A stretch of 64,000 nt of DNA from Stenotrophomonas maltophilia (GTDB lineage: Bacteria > Pseudomonadota > Gammaproteobacteria > Xanthomonadales > Xanthomonadaceae): the NCBI RefSeq assembly GCF_002799155.1, contig NZ_NERD01000002.1, positions 2,976,001-3,040,000 on the forward strand, given 5' to 3'. A program made the translations under genes and the position numbers. The notes below the pieces were generated by a model that worked only from the letters and a program-made list of their open reading frames with translations, had not been told where the DNA came from and did not search any database. Positions 17,232 through 27,163 of this stretch are shown here, piece by piece (within the stretch, counting starts at the first letter, position 1; each line of letters begins with the position of its first letter).

Positions 17232-17885
17232 CTAGGCCAACAGCGTTTCCAGCTGTGCCGGCTCACGGGCGAGCTGGCCAGCACCGGCGGCGGTAAGTTC
17301 CTCCTCACCGCCAAAGCCCCACAGCACACCGACACTTCGCAGGCCATGATGGCGCGCGCCTTCGATGTCCATGCGGCGGTCGCCGATCATCCAGCACTGC
17401 GCGGGCTGTACCTGCAGCCGACGCAATGCCTCGCCGACCAGTTCCGGCTTGTGGCTGCGCGAGCCGTCCAGAGTCGAACCGACGATCTCCTCGAACAACC
17501 CACCGAACGGCAGGTGGGCGAGGATGCGGCGCGCGTGCGGCTCGTTCTTGGCGGTGACCACCGCCAGGCGATGGCCACGGCCATGCAGCGTGCGCAGCGT
17601 GTCTTCCACCTGCGGGTATACCGTGTGTTCGCGCCAGCCTTCGACGTCGAAACGCTCACGGTAGTAACCGACCGCCTGCTCTACCCGCGCCGGCTCGACG
17701 AACAACGGCGCGAAGGTGGTACGCAGCGACGGACCGATCCAGCCCAGCAGCGTCTCCTGTGGCGGCACCGGATGGTCCATCTTCTGCAGCGCATAGGCGA
17801 TGCAGGCGGTGATGCCCACCTGCGAATCGATCAGCGTGCCGTCGAGGTCGAAGAACAGGACATCCTTGCTGCGCTCAGCACTCAT
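17232..17885 (-). CDS. HAD-superfamily hydrolase (phosphoglycolate-phosphatase-like)
   Basis: 217 residues. A cytoplasmic phosphatase with the HAD motifs in order: [11 protein letters not shown] (nucleophile and acid Asp), VVTAKNE with the motif II threonine, a lysine in SRSHKPELV, and [16 protein letters not shown] (motif IV acidic residues). The helical cap follows motif I, as in Gph/PgmB-type enzymes. It starts with ATG overlapping the pgk stop by 4 bases (ATGA), so it is translationally coupled to phosphoglycerate kinase. A role clearing phosphoglycolate or another phosphorylated side product of glycolysis is plausible; the substrate is not readable. Confidence 0.88.
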   Translation of the reverse strand: MSAERSKDVLFFDLDGTLIDSQVGITACIAYALQKMDHPVPPQETLLGWIGPSLRTTFAPLFVEPARVEQAVGYYRERFDVEGWREHTVYPQVEDTLRTLHGRGHRLAVVTAKNEPHARRILAHLPFGGLFEEIVGSTLDGSRSHKPELVGEALRRLQVQPAQCWMIGDRRMDIEGARHHGLRSVGVLWGFGGEEELTAAGAGQLAREPAQLETLLA

Positions 17886-19057
17886 GCGCCGCGCGCGTCG
17901 AGAGCGGCGACGGCCGGCAGGGTCTTGCCTTCCAGGAACTCCAGGAACGCGCCACCGCCGGTGGAGATGTAGCTGACCTGCTGGGCGATATCGAACTTGT
18001 CGACCGCCGCCAGGGTGTCACCGCCGCCGGCGATGGAGAATGCCTTCGAGCTCGCGATGGCGCGGGCCAGCGCTTCGGTGCCCTTGCTGAAGGCTTCGAA
18101 CTCGAACACACCGACCGGACCGTTCCAGACCACAGTACCGGCTTTCTCGATCAGCTGTGCGTACTGCGCGGCCGTCTGCGGGCCGATGTCCAGAATCAGA
18201 TCGTCCTCGGCGACAGCGTCGACCGCCTTCACTTCGGCAACAGCGTCCGGCATGAACTGCTTGGCGGTGACCACGTCGACCGGCAGCGGGATATCGGCGC
18301 CACGTGCCTTGGCGTCAGCGACGATCTTCTTCGCGGTGTCCAGCAGGTCCGGCTCATACAGCGACTTGCCGACGTTGTAACCGGCGGCAGCGATGAATGT
18401 GTTGGCGATGCCACCACCGACGATCAGCTGGTCGACCTGGCCGACCAGGTTGGCCAGCAGTTCCAGCTTGGTGCTGACCTTGCTGCCGGCGACGATGGCC
18501 AGCAGCGGCTTGGCCGGTGCGTCCAACGCCTGCGCCAGCGCGTCCAGCTCGGCCATCAGCAGCGGGCCACCGGCCGCCACCGGGGCGAAGCGGATGACGC
18601 CATGGGTCGAGGCCTGCGCGCGGTGTGCGGTACCGAAGGCATCCATCACGAACACATCGCACAGGGCGGCGTACTTCTTCGACAGGGCTTCGTCGTCCTT
18701 GCCCTCGCCGACATTCATGCGGCAGTTTTCCAGCAGCACCAGCTGGCCCGGCTGCACGTCGACACCGTCGACCCAGTCACGCACCAGCGGAACCTCGCGG
18801 CCCAGCAGCGCGGACAGGCGCTGCGCGACCGGCGCCAGCGAGTCGGCCTCGCTCCACACGCCTTCCTTCGGGCGCCCCAGGTGCGAGGTGACCATCACCG
18901 CCGCGCCCTGCTCCAGCGCGCGCTTGAGCGTCGGCAGCGAAGCAGTGATGCGCTGTTCGGAGGTGATGCGGCCATTCTCGATCGGCACGTTCAGATCCTG
19001 GCGGATCAGCACGCGCTTGCCGGAGAGGTCGAGGTCGGTCATGCGGACGATGGACAT
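17882..19057 (-). CDS. pgk: Phosphoglycerate kinase
   Basis: 391 residues. Transfers phosphate between 1,3-bisphosphoglycerate and ADP. The N-terminal [45 protein letters not shown] and the C-terminal nucleotide site ([46 protein letters not shown]) are all present. ATG at 19057 was chosen because AAAGAG lies six bases upstream; an in-frame TTG two codons earlier is less likely. The HAD phosphatase gene follows with a 4-base overlap. About 700 bases of repeats separate it from the next gene upstream, so its promoter is probably close to 19060-19130, but no clear box was found. Confidence 0.97.
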   Translation of the reverse strand: MSIVRMTDLDLSGKRVLIRQDLNVPIENGRITSEQRITASLPTLKRALEQGAAVMVTSHLGRPKEGVWSEADSLAPVAQRLSALLGREVPLVRDWVDGVDVQPGQLVLLENCRMNVGEGKDDEALSKKYAALCDVFVMDAFGTAHRAQASTHGVIRFAPVAAGGPLLMAELDALAQALDAPAKPLLAIVAGSKVSTKLELLANLVGQVDQLIVGGGIANTFIAAAGYNVGKSLYEPDLLDTAKKIVADAKARGADIPLPVDVVTAKQFMPDAVAEVKAVDAVAEDDLILDIGPQTAAQYAQLIEKAGTVVWNGPVGVFEFEAFSKGTEALARAIASSKAFSIAGGGDTLAAVDKFDIAQQVSYISTGGGAFLEFLEGKTLPAVAALDARGA

Positions 19058-19221
19058 GGGCAACTCTTTGGCTCAGGGACGGGATGCCGGGCTACGGCAG
19101 GCGGCCATTGTATCGGGTGCGGCTGGCGGGAGGGTCGATGCCTGCGGCAGGCAGAGGCGCAGGGCAACAGCAACGGCAACGGCCAAAGCCAAAGCGCTGG
19201 CGCTTCGTGGTGCTGTGAATG

Positions 19222-19407
19222 GGCCGGGGTGGTGTGGGCTGGCAGGGGACGCCGTAAACCCCGCTCCGCGGTCCGGCCCAGCCGCTGGCGGCTGTGCGTT
19301 CGGGCGCTTGCGAAGCAGTGCTTCGCAAGCAAAGCACCCTCACCCATGGGGGCTTGGCCGCGGCATCCATGCCGCGGACACCCCTGCCAGCCCACACCGC
19401 CCCGGCC
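19222..19407 (+). repeat. Long double-hairpin element, copy B (with insertion)
   Basis: The arms 19222-19248 and 19381-19407 pair over 27 positions with one G-T wobble and no mismatch. The core starts ACGCCGTAAA and ends with an inner hairpin CCGCGGCAT/ATGCCGCGG (19358-19366, 19369-19377). Unlike the other copies, about 80 bases are inserted after the core start. They include a 12-bp perfect palindrome, GCTTGCGAAGCA/TGCTTCGCAAGC (19306-19317, 19319-19330). Confidence 0.86.
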
Positions 19408-19478
19408 TCGACAGGTTCATGAGGCAGAGCGGATGGCAAAGGCACAAGCAGTGTGTGGTGTCGGATGAAGAACGAAGC

Positions 19479-19515
19479 GGTCAGATCCGTTTTCCTACGG
19501 AAAACGGATCTGGCC
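19479..19515. repeat. GTCAGATCC palindrome between copies B and C
   Basis: The stem (19479-19495 with 19499-19515, including one T-G wobble) encloses the loop TAC. Its core matches the palindrome at 9885-9925 almost base for base. It lies between the two oppositely oriented double-hairpin elements. Confidence 0.82.
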
Positions 19516-19602
19516 CCGAGGGTCGTCGAGCGAAGCGACCCGCTTCCGCTCTTGCTCTTCTTATTTCTCTTCCGTGGGTGGACGCACACGGAAACTGTCA
19601 GA

Positions 19603-19706
19603 GGCCGGGCGGGTGGGCTGGGCAGGGGTATCCGCGCCATGGATGGCGCCGCTAAGCCTACAGGGACGTACTTGCGGCGTCCCCTGCCCAGCCCACCCGC
19701 CCGGCC
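19603..19706 (-). repeat. Long double-hairpin element, copy C
   Basis: The arms 19603-19628 and 19681-19706 are perfectly complementary over 26 bp. The core is in minus orientation, reading ACGCCGCAAGTACGTCCCTG then TAGGCTTAGC. The inner hairpin is GCGCCAT/ATGGCGC (19634-19640, 19643-19649). The arm sequence resembles copy B but differs at several positions, and pairing is fully kept. Confidence 0.9.
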
Positions 19707-19763
19707 AGGCGCGGCTTTTGCTTTACGCGGCCACCCACGAGGGGCTGCGCCGTTCGCTGGAAC

Positions 19764-21140
19764 CTATTCCGAAGGCGCAGGCTTCTGCCGAAGCAGGCTG
19801 AGCGCCAGCCCACCCACCACCAGCACGCCCAGGCCCAGCAACGCCCACAGCAACCACGATTTCCAATCGTGCTGCGGCTTCAGCGCCGCATCGCCGGCGA
19901 GTGGTTCCGGGCTGCCCTCCAGTCGCGCCAGCGTCGGCTGCCACGACGGATCATTGCGCTGCCGCAGCTCTTCGATCAGCACCCCGATCGGCGCGTCCGT
20001 GCGACGCGCGGTCGCGCTGCCCACCGCCAGTGCGTAGGGCGCTGCACCCTGGCTCAGGAACACCAGCACTTCCGGCTGGTAACCCAGGCGCAGCGTCGGC
20101 GCGGTGGCGGTTTCCGCCGGATTCGCCACCAGCTTCCAGTAGCGGTCACGGTGCACGCCGCCCAACGGCTGCGCCGCCGACTGCTGGCGCTGGCCCTGCG
20201 CCCCCTGCTGCACCTGGTAGGCGATCCACGGTGCACTGCGGCGCTGCCACTCCGCACTCTCGTCATCGCGACTGAACAGCGTCCATTGCACCAGGCTGTT
20301 GTCGGTGCTGGCCACATCTGCGCGCGCCACCGGGAACCGGCCATCCATCTCGAAGGTGTACTCGCCCTTGCCTTTCGACGTTGGCTCCAGCGACAGCCAT
20401 TCCCACGGCACGGTCGCCGGCGCTGGCGGCAATTCCGCCAGTACGCCACGCAGGCTCGGCAGGCGCGAATCGCCCTGCGCAAGCACGCGCAGGTAGCGTG
20501 CCGTGCCATCCACCTGCAGCCGGCGTTGCAGCAGGCGCTTGCCGGCGCGCTGCAGATCCACCAGTGGCACGTCACTGCCAATCGAGCGCCAATGCTGCAG
20601 ATCGTCGCTGGCGTCCAGCTGTACCTGTGCCTGCAGTGGCTGGCCGCTGTCGGCCCAATCCAGCACCAGCGCTGCCAACGGCTGCTGGTCCAGCATGCTG
20701 GCGTCGATCAGCCAACCGCCCTGCCCGTTCGCCACCGTCCCGCCACTCACCCGTGCCTCGACCCGGCGCACGCGGCCATCGGTATCGCGCTCGGTCAGCA
20801 GCTGCAGGTCGTTGCGCTGGGCATCGGCCAACGGCGGCAACACGAACCACGGCAGTTCACGCTGCACAGGCGGTTGCGCCAGCGGCTGGTCCGGTGCCAG
20901 CAGTGCCGACGGCAACAACTGGCTGGCCGCATTGAACACCTGCAGATCGCTGAGATCGGGGCTCACGGCACGGCGGTAGATCGCCGGCTCCAGCACGATG
21001 CGGTAAGCACCGGACTGCGCACTGGACAACGTCAGCGGCCATTGCTCGGCATACTGCGTGCGGTAATCGGCCGCCTGCACCACGACGGCGGCCAGCATGC
21101 CGAACATCGCCGGCAGCAGCGCCCTGCTCCACTTCCTCAT
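19764..21140 (-). CDS. DUF3999 family protein
   Basis: 458 residues, no known function. A signal peptide ends near residue 23 (VVVQAADYRTQ). A long beta-rich periplasmic region of about 400 residues follows. A C-terminal membrane helix (WLLWALLGLGVLVVGGLALSLL) precedes a short cytoplasmic tail. ATG at 21140 overlaps the DUF2339 stop by 4 bases. The open frame continues far upstream of this ATG, but only as a shadow of the DUF2339 gene. DUF3999 and DUF2339 genes are commonly paired, which suggests the two proteins act together in the envelope. It resembles proteins that present a domain to the periplasm from one anchor. Confidence 0.85.
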   Translation of the reverse strand: MRKWSRALLPAMFGMLAAVVVQAADYRTQYAEQWPLTLSSAQSGAYRIVLEPAIYRRAVSPDLSDLQVFNAASQLLPSALLAPDQPLAQPPVQRELPWFVLPPLADAQRNDLQLLTERDTDGRVRRVEARVSGGTVANGQGGWLIDASMLDQQPLAALVLDWADSGQPLQAQVQLDASDDLQHWRSIGSDVPLVDLQRAGKRLLQRRLQVDGTARYLRVLAQGDSRLPSLRGVLAELPPAPATVPWEWLSLEPTSKGKGEYTFEMDGRFPVARADVASTDNSLVQWTLFSRDDESAEWQRRSAPWIAYQVQQGAQGQRQQSAAQPLGGVHRDRYWKLVANPAETATAPTLRLGYQPEVLVFLSQGAAPYALAVGSATARRTDAPIGVLIEELRQRNDPSWQPTLARLEGSPEPLAGDAALKPQHDWKSWLLWALLGLGVLVVGGLALSLLRQKPAPSE

Positions 21141-23824
21141 TGTTTTTCCTCCACGGACGGCGCCGCGCTCGGCGGTGCCGGTGCCAGATAGCCCACGACC
21201 GTGCACAGCAGGCCGTAGGCGATGAACGATGCGATGCCCAGCAGATTGCCCAGGTGCTGGCGATCGACAACAACCAGCTTGGCCAGCACCACGCCCATCA
21301 GCACGGCACCGACCATCCACAACACACGCTGGCCACGACGCGAACCCCACACCCAGGCGATCACGCCGAGCACGCTCCACAACACGGTCAGGCTGGTCTG
21401 CGCCAGGCTGAAGCGCATCATCGAGGCGTTCCACGACAGGCCACCCCATTGGTGCACGCCATGCAGCACCAGGCTGGTCAGTGCGACGAAGGCCGCCAGT
21501 GCCAGCAGCGGCATGCGGATATTCAGCAATGCCTGCGGTGCCTGCGGTCGCTGATCGCCGTACAGCCAGCGCGCCAGCAGCAGCAGGCTCAACCACTGGC
21601 CGATCTCGGCCGGATTCAGCACCGGCAGCCACAACAGCGGCGCGGCGTCGCCCGGCAGCAGCTGGCCGAACAGCCAACCGATCGACAGCAGGCCGAACAG
21701 CACGCATTGCAGCGGCACGCGCACGCTGTCGAAGGCCTGTCCCAGCGGCCAGCGCAGCGCGTTCCAGCGCCATAGCGACAGCGCCGCCATCAGCAGCAAC
21801 GGCAAGGTCACCAGCAGGGTGGTCCAGCCCTGCGCCAGATCGGCTTCGCCACCGCCCCACAGGGCCAGCAGCGATAGCAGCGACGGCCACAGCAGCCACC
21901 ACAGGAACTGCGCGACACGGGCCACGGTATCGCCGCCCTGGCGCAGGCACAGCAGGGTACGCACGCCCAGCACCGCGAACACCGCCCAGGCCAGCGCGCC
22001 GTAGCCGGCGAACGGCTGGTGGTGCGCATCGCTCTGCATCAGCGCCAGCGGGAAACCGAGCGCGAGCATGGCCAGTGCGGTCACGCCCAGCGCACGCGCC
22101 GGCTGGCGGCGCTGCACTTCGGCGGCCAGCCATGCAGTCACCGCAGCCAGCACCAGCAACGCGTCCGCTTCGGTGCGGTAGGGGAAGAAGCGGGTGATCT
22201 CATGGACCAGGCCACCCAGCCACCACAGCAGGCCCCACAGGTAGTACACCAGTGCGATCTCATGACGCGGCCTGCGCTGGTAGCTCCACGCCGACGCGAA
22301 GCCGGCCAGGGCCAGCAACAGCGCGCCAATGGCGGTCGGGTTGATCAGGAAACGCAGATCCTCATGCCAGTGGTCGCCGCCGGCGACGAAAGCGAATGCG
22401 GCGCCAATCTGCAGCAACGCGCCAGACACCTGCGGCAGCCAGCGCTTCTGGCGCAGACCCAGCCAGGCCAGGCCGGCACCTTCCAACGCGAACACTGCAC
22501 CGGTGGCGCGTGCCGACAATGCCAGCGGCACCGCCAGCGTGGCAAAGCCCACCGCAAGCACGGCATGCGACTGCGCCAGCATGGTGTACGACGCACGCGC
22601 GATCAGTGCCCGTGCCAGTACCGCGTAGATCGCGGCCAGGCCCAGCGCACACAGTGCCAGCGTCATCGGCTGCTCGTGCAGCATGCCCGCCTGCAGCGAG
22701 AACGCGACCAGCGGCGTGCCGAACACCAGGCTGCCATCGATCAGGTCGCGCCGGCCGGCTGGCTGGCGGCGCGCGTACAGCAGCGGTATCAGCAGGTAGA
22801 ACACGAAGAACAACACCAGGAACGGCTCGGTGCTGCTGAACTTGCCAGGTGCGTACTGCAGTACGCCCCAGAAGGTGCCAATGCCGAAGGTAAAGGCGAA
22901 GCCCAGCAGGTTCAGCGCGCGCCATGGGCGGAACCAGGCGATGGCGAAGATGCCCGCGTTGAGCACCGCGTAATAGCTGAACAGCCCCACGTGGTTGCCA
23001 CTGCCGGTGGACAGCCACAGCGGTGCCATGAAGCCGGCCAGGATGCCCAGCACGGCCAGCGTGCGCGAGTTCTGCACCACCGCCAGCACGCACAGCCCGG
23101 CCACCAGTGCAATGGAACTGGCGAAGGCGACGCCCGGCGGAATCAGGTCGAAGCGCTTGAATGCAGCGAAGATGGTCAGCAGCAGCACGCCGATGGCACC
23201 GCCCTGCAAGGCCAGCGCAAACAGGCGGCGGTGCTCGCGCTGGTGCCAGCCGAAGGCCAGCAGGCCAAGCGCACCCACGGTGACGCCGGCCAGGCGCAGT
23301 TCGATCGGCAATACCAGCCAGCCCTGGTCACTGACGTACTTCAGCAGTGCAGCGACGCCGGCCAGCAGCACCAGCATGCCGATCTTGACCGGCACGTTGC
23401 CTTCGGTGAACCAGCGCTTGACCGCACCGATGCCGCGCTCGATGACGTTGGGCAGTGCCGGTTCGGATGGCAGCGGCGGCTGCACCGGCACCGGCGGCAC
23501 CGGTGGTACCGGTGGTGGCGCGACAGGTTGGGCAACAGGCGCCTCGGTGGGCGCGGCTTCGCGCACCGGTGGCTGCGGGGGGGGCGGCGCAGCAGCGGCG
23601 ACCGGCCGCAGGAACGGTGGCTCGGCACTGGCTGCGGGTGTGGCCACAGGCCGTTCAGGCGCGGGCGCGGTCGCGGCCGGCCTGGCGGCGGCAGGCGCGG
23701 CGGTCATCGCGCTTTCCAGCGCAGCAACGCGGCGGCGCAGGCCGGCGATCATCACCAGCGCCACTACCAGCAGCAGCGGGATGGCCAGCAGGACCAGTAC
23801 GACCAGGGCTATCAGTGCTTCCAT
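21137..23824 (-). CDS. DUF2339 family large polytopic membrane protein
   Basis: 895 residues. An N-terminal membrane helix (residues 1-27) is followed by a Pro/Ala-rich linker to about residue 130. After the characteristic start ERGIGAVKRWFTEGNVPVKIG come some twenty or more hydrophobic segments up to the C terminus. It is an inner-membrane protein of unknown function. It has no transport motif I recognise, and multi-pass proteins of this class are usually annotated only as DUF2339. It heads a two-gene unit with DUF3999 (4-base overlap). The linker is highly enriched in Pro and Ala and probably spans the cytoplasm or periplasm. Confidence 0.87.
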   Translation of the reverse strand: MEALIALVVLVLLAIPLLLVVALVMIAGLRRRVAALESAMTAAPAAARPAATAPAPERPVATPAASAEPPFLRPVAAAAPPPPQPPVREAAPTEAPVAQPVAPPPVPPVPPVPVQPPLPSEPALPNVIERGIGAVKRWFTEGNVPVKIGMLVLLAGVAALLKYVSDQGWLVLPIELRLAGVTVGALGLLAFGWHQREHRRLFALALQGGAIGVLLLTIFAAFKRFDLIPPGVAFASSIALVAGLCVLAVVQNSRTLAVLGILAGFMAPLWLSTGSGNHVGLFSYYAVLNAGIFAIAWFRPWRALNLLGFAFTFGIGTFWGVLQYAPGKFSSTEPFLVLFFVFYLLIPLLYARRQPAGRRDLIDGSLVFGTPLVAFSLQAGMLHEQPMTLALCALGLAAIYAVLARALIARASYTMLAQSHAVLAVGFATLAVPLALSARATGAVFALEGAGLAWLGLRQKRWLPQVSGALLQIGAAFAFVAGGDHWHEDLRFLINPTAIGALLLALAGFASAWSYQRRPRHEIALVYYLWGLLWWLGGLVHEITRFFPYRTEADALLVLAAVTAWLAAEVQRRQPARALGVTALAMLALGFPLALMQSDAHHQPFAGYGALAWAVFAVLGVRTLLCLRQGGDTVARVAQFLWWLLWPSLLSLLALWGGGEADLAQGWTTLLVTLPLLLMAALSLWRWNALRWPLGQAFDSVRVPLQCVLFGLLSIGWLFGQLLPGDAAPLLWLPVLNPAEIGQWLSLLLLARWLYGDQRPQAPQALLNIRMPLLALAAFVALTSLVLHGVHQWGGLSWNASMMRFSLAQTSLTVLWSVLGVIAWVWGSRRGQRVLWMVGAVLMGVVLAKLVVVDRQHLGNLLGIASFIAYGLLCTVVGYLAPAPPSAAPSVEEKQ

Positions 23825-23904
23825 TGCGTGCTTCCATTGCGTTCCCGCGCCCCAGCGGCAGCGGTCGACCGCCCCATGCTACGACAGGGTGGGTCCCGTA
23901 AACG

Positions 23905-23931
23905 ACGAACCCCGGCCAGGCCGGGGTTCGT
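23905..23931 (-). terminator. Terminator of the gap gene
   Basis: A near-continuous 13-bp stem, ACGAACCCCGGCC and GGCCGGGGTTCGT, lies 19 bases after the gap stop, between gap and the DUF2339 gene (both minus strand). Confidence 0.78.
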
Positions 23932-23949
23932 CTGCGATCTGCGCCGGCC

Positions 23950-25087
<1,138 letters not shown>

Positions 25088-25147
25088 AGCGTTAGCGCGG
25101 CGTGAGGCCGACACTGGCCCCATCCACCCAGCAACGAGAACACCCCC

Positions 25148-25777
25148 ATGCGCAAGACCTCCCCCCTGATCGTGGCCAGCCTGGCCGCCGCTCTGTCGCT
25201 GGCCGCCGCCCCGGCCATGGCCCAGTCCAAGGGCGACTGGACCCTCTCGGCCGGCGTGCACCAGGTGGCGCCGAAGTCGAACAACGGCTGGCTGGCCGGC
25301 GGCACCCTGAAGGTCGACGTCGACAACGACGTCAAGCCGACCATCACCGGCGAGTACTTCATCGCCGACAACCTGGGCCTCGAAGTGCTGGCCGCGCTGC
25401 CGTTCAAGCACGACATCAACATCGATGGCCTGGGCCGCGTGGGCAGCACCAAGCAGCTGCCGCCGGTGGTGACCCTGCAGTACCACTTCAACAGCAAGGG
25501 CAAGGTGTCGCCGTTCGTCGGCGCAGGCGTGAACTACACAACCTTCTTCAGCGAAGACACCACCGGTGCGCTGGCCGGCAGCAAGCTGAAGCTGCAGGAT
25601 TCTTGGGGCCTGGCCGCACACGCCGGCGTGGACTTCGCGATCGGCGAGAAGGGCGCCCTGCGCGTGGACATGCGCTGGATCGACATCGACAGCAAGGTGA
25701 AGTTGAACGGCGAGAAGATCGGCACGGTCAACATCGATCCGCTGGTATACGGCGCTTCGTACGTCTTCAAGTTCTAA
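25148..25777 (+). CDS. ompW: Outer-membrane protein OmpW
   Basis: 209 residues. A signal peptide is cleaved near residue 25 (PAMAQSKGDW), then an eight-stranded barrel ends in Phe (YGASYVFKF). The OmpW features include the VAPKSNNG and VDVDNDVKPTITGEYFIADNLGLEVLAALPF segments, and VSPFVGAGVNYTTFF in the middle. OmpW barrels have a hydrophobic channel with a lateral opening, thought to pass small hydrophobic solutes. They are often induced when oxygen is low, which agrees with the FNR box 60 bases upstream. It is monocistronic, with two hairpins downstream. Confidence 0.93.
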   Translation: MRKTSPLIVASLAAALSLAAAPAMAQSKGDWTLSAGVHQVAPKSNNGWLAGGTLKVDVDNDVKPTITGEYFIADNLGLEVLAALPFKHDINIDGLGRVGSTKQLPPVVTLQYHFNSKGKVSPFVGAGVNYTTFFSEDTTGALAGSKLKLQDSWGLAAHAGVDFAIGEKGALRVDMRWIDIDSKVKLNGEKIGTVNIDPLVYGASYVFKF

Positions 25778-25791
25778 AGCGGTGTTTGAGT

Positions 25792-25810
25792 GCGGGGGCT
25801 TCGCCCCCGC
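25792..25810. terminator. Short hairpin after ompW
   Basis: An 8-bp stem, GCGGGGGC/GCCCCCGC, with loop TTC, lies 15 bases after the ompW stop. It has no U-run and is probably an accessory to the stronger terminator that follows. Confidence 0.5.
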
Positions 25811-25843
25811 TCCCCGCTACACGCAAAACCCTCGCAGCATGTT

Positions 25844-25872
25844 GCCCCGGTGATTGCCGGGGCTTTTTTTTT
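25844..25872 (+). terminator. Rho-independent terminator of ompW
   Basis: Stem GCCCCGG/CCGGGGC with a 6-base loop, followed by nine T residues. It is the clearest plus-strand intrinsic terminator in the window. Confidence 0.9.
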
Positions 25873-25898
25873 CGCGAAAAGCACCGGCTTCTGGAATT

Positions 25899-26004
25899 GG
25901 GTGGAGAGGGTGGGGTGATCGGGACACGCCGTAAATACGTCCCTGTAGGCTCGATCGCCGCATCCGTGCGGCGAACGGTCCCGATCACCCCACCCTCTCC
26001 GCCC
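25899..26004 (+). repeat. Long double-hairpin element, copy D
   Basis: The arms 25899-25925 and 25978-26004 pair over 27 positions with a single T-G wobble, and 23 consecutive pairs are perfect. The core reads ACGCCGTAAATACGTCCCTG then TAGGCTCGATC. The inner hairpin is CGCCGCA/TGCGGCG (25956-25962, 25967-25973). Inner and outer stem sequences both differ from copies A, B, C and E while pairing is kept. Confidence 0.9.
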
Positions 26005-26168
26005 TTCCCATCTGCGCGCGCGTGCCAGCTCAAGCAAAGGCAAGAGCAGAACCCGAGCATCCGAGGCGCAATGATTGCCTGTAATTGCAGGAGGCCGATT
26101 TTGATCCTGCATTTGTTTTTGATGTTGCCTTTGACGTTTGCATCCGCCTCCGCGGCCATGTTGGATGG

Positions 26169-26274
26169 GGGCTGCAGGGGCAGGCGCTGCGGGACCGTCC
26201 GCGGCATGGATGCCGCGGCCGAGCTTACAGGGACGTACTTGCAGCGTGTCCCGCAGCGCCTGCCCCTGCAGCCC
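26169..26274 (-). repeat. Long double-hairpin element, copy E
   Basis: The arms 26169-26195 and 26248-26274 are perfectly complementary over 27 bp. The core lies in minus orientation and reads ACGCTGCAAGTACGTCCCTG then TAAGCTCGG. The inner hairpin is CCGCGGCAT/ATGCCGCGG (26199-26207, 26210-26218). It forms an inverted pair with copy D, 164 bases away. Confidence 0.9.
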
Positions 26275-26333
26275 GCCCCCAGCAGACAGGAACGCGCCGC
26301 TCTTCAATCCACCTACCCCGCTAGAATGTGCGC

Positions 26334-27152
26334 ATGAAAGCCCTGCACTCCCTCTTCCTCGCCGCCGCCCTGGCGCCGGCCCTGCTGTCCGTCTCCGCTC
26401 CCGCCCATGCCTGGGGCGCGCAAGGCCACCGTCTGGTCGCCGAAGTCGCCGACGCCCGCCTCAACCCCACCGCCCGCGCCGAAGTGGATCGCCTGCTGGC
26501 CACCGAGCCGGATGCCACCCTGGCCAGCATCGCGCCGTGGGCCGACCAGCTGCGCGCCAAGGACCCGGGGCTGGGCCGTCGCTCGGCCGGCTGGCACTAC
26601 GTCAACATCGCCGAAGACGACTGCCATTACGAAGCACCGAAGCACTGCAGGAACGGCAACTGCATCGTCGAAGCCCTGAAAGCACAGAGTGCCATCCTCG
26701 GCGATCGCAGCCTGACCGACGGCGAGCGCCTGCAGGCGTTGAAGTTCGTCGTGCACCTGGTCGGGGACATCCACCAGCCGATGCATGCGGGCTACGCCCA
26801 CGACAAGGGTGGCAACGATTTCCAGCTGCAGTTCGGCAACCGCGGTACCAACCTGCACTCGCTATGGGACAGCGGCATGCTCAATACCCGCAAGCTGGAC
26901 GATGCTGGCTATCTGCCGCTGCTGCAGAGCCAGCGCGCACCGAAGCTGGCGCGCCAGTCCAACCCGCAGCGCGACCCGCAGGCCTGGGCCGAGGCCAGCT
27001 GCCGCATTTCCATGCAGGCTGGCGTTTATCCGGCCTCGCGTAAAATCGGTGACGAATACACCGAGCGCTACCGGCCGCTGGCCGAAGCGCAGCTGCGACT
27101 GGCCGGTGAGAACCTGGCGCAGTTGCTGAACCGCGTGCTCGGCACGCGCTGA
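26334..27152 (+). CDS. S1/P1-type zinc-dependent nuclease, secreted
   Basis: 272 residues. A signal peptide is cleaved after AHA, so the mature protein begins WGAQGHRLVAEVA. A free N-terminal Trp is a zinc ligand in S1/P1 nucleases. Further ligand-rich segments are present: HYVNIAEDDCHYE, VVHLVGDIHQPMHAGYAHDKGGNDF and LHSLWDSGML. The family cleaves single-stranded DNA and RNA using three zinc ions, and works in the periplasm or outside the cell. ATG at 26334 was used; an in-frame GTG lies two codons earlier. It is followed after 11 bases by the hydrolase gene, so the two probably share a transcript. Confidence 0.93.
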   Translation: MKALHSLFLAAALAPALLSVSAPAHAWGAQGHRLVAEVADARLNPTARAEVDRLLATEPDATLASIAPWADQLRAKDPGLGRRSAGWHYVNIAEDDCHYEAPKHCRNGNCIVEALKAQSAILGDRSLTDGERLQALKFVVHLVGDIHQPMHAGYAHDKGGNDFQLQFGNRGTNLHSLWDSGMLNTRKLDDAGYLPLLQSQRAPKLARQSNPQRDPQAWAEASCRISMQAGVYPASRKIGDEYTERYRPLAEAQLRLAGENLAQLLNRVLGTR

Positions 27153-27163
27153 GGAGGGTTCCG

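Larger units (their letters stand above)
19058..19763. other. 706-base repeat-filled intergenic region between pgk and DUF3999
   Basis: No gene is supported on either strand. From left to right it holds a low-complexity stretch built from AACGGC/AAAGCC units (about 19150-19205), double-hairpin copy B (19222-19407), a GTCAG palindrome (19479-19515), a pyrimidine-rich CTTGCTCTTC-type stretch (about 19548-19575) and double-hairpin copy C in the opposite orientation (19603-19706). Both bounding genes are on the minus strand. Confidence 0.75.
25778..26333. other. 556-base repeat-rich region between ompW and the S1/P1 nuclease
   Basis: No gene is supported. It contains the two ompW hairpins, double-hairpin copy D (25899-26004), a 160-base middle part with AGCAAAGGCAAGAGC-like low-complexity sequence and a locally AT-rich patch (26070-26150), then double-hairpin copy E in the opposite orientation (26169-26274). 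The nuclease promoter is presumably within 26275-26325, where TAGAAT (26322-26327) could be a -10 element. Confidence 0.65.

Noticed and set aside
15669..17972. 767-codon plus-strand frame opposite pyk and the HAD gene
   Set aside because: Spans the gap and both genes antisense; the composition is that of a shadow frame.
19222..19706. Reading the long hairpins as a miniature transposon with target duplications
   Set aside because: The arms are locus-specific rather than a shared terminal inverted repeat, and no flanking target-site duplication was seen, so a classical MITE is not supported by eye.
21141..22133. Upstream extension of the DUF3999 frame to 789 codons
   Set aside because: The added part overlaps the DUF2339 gene out of frame and lacks a signal peptide; the ATG at 21140 gives a proper signal and the usual 4-base overlap.
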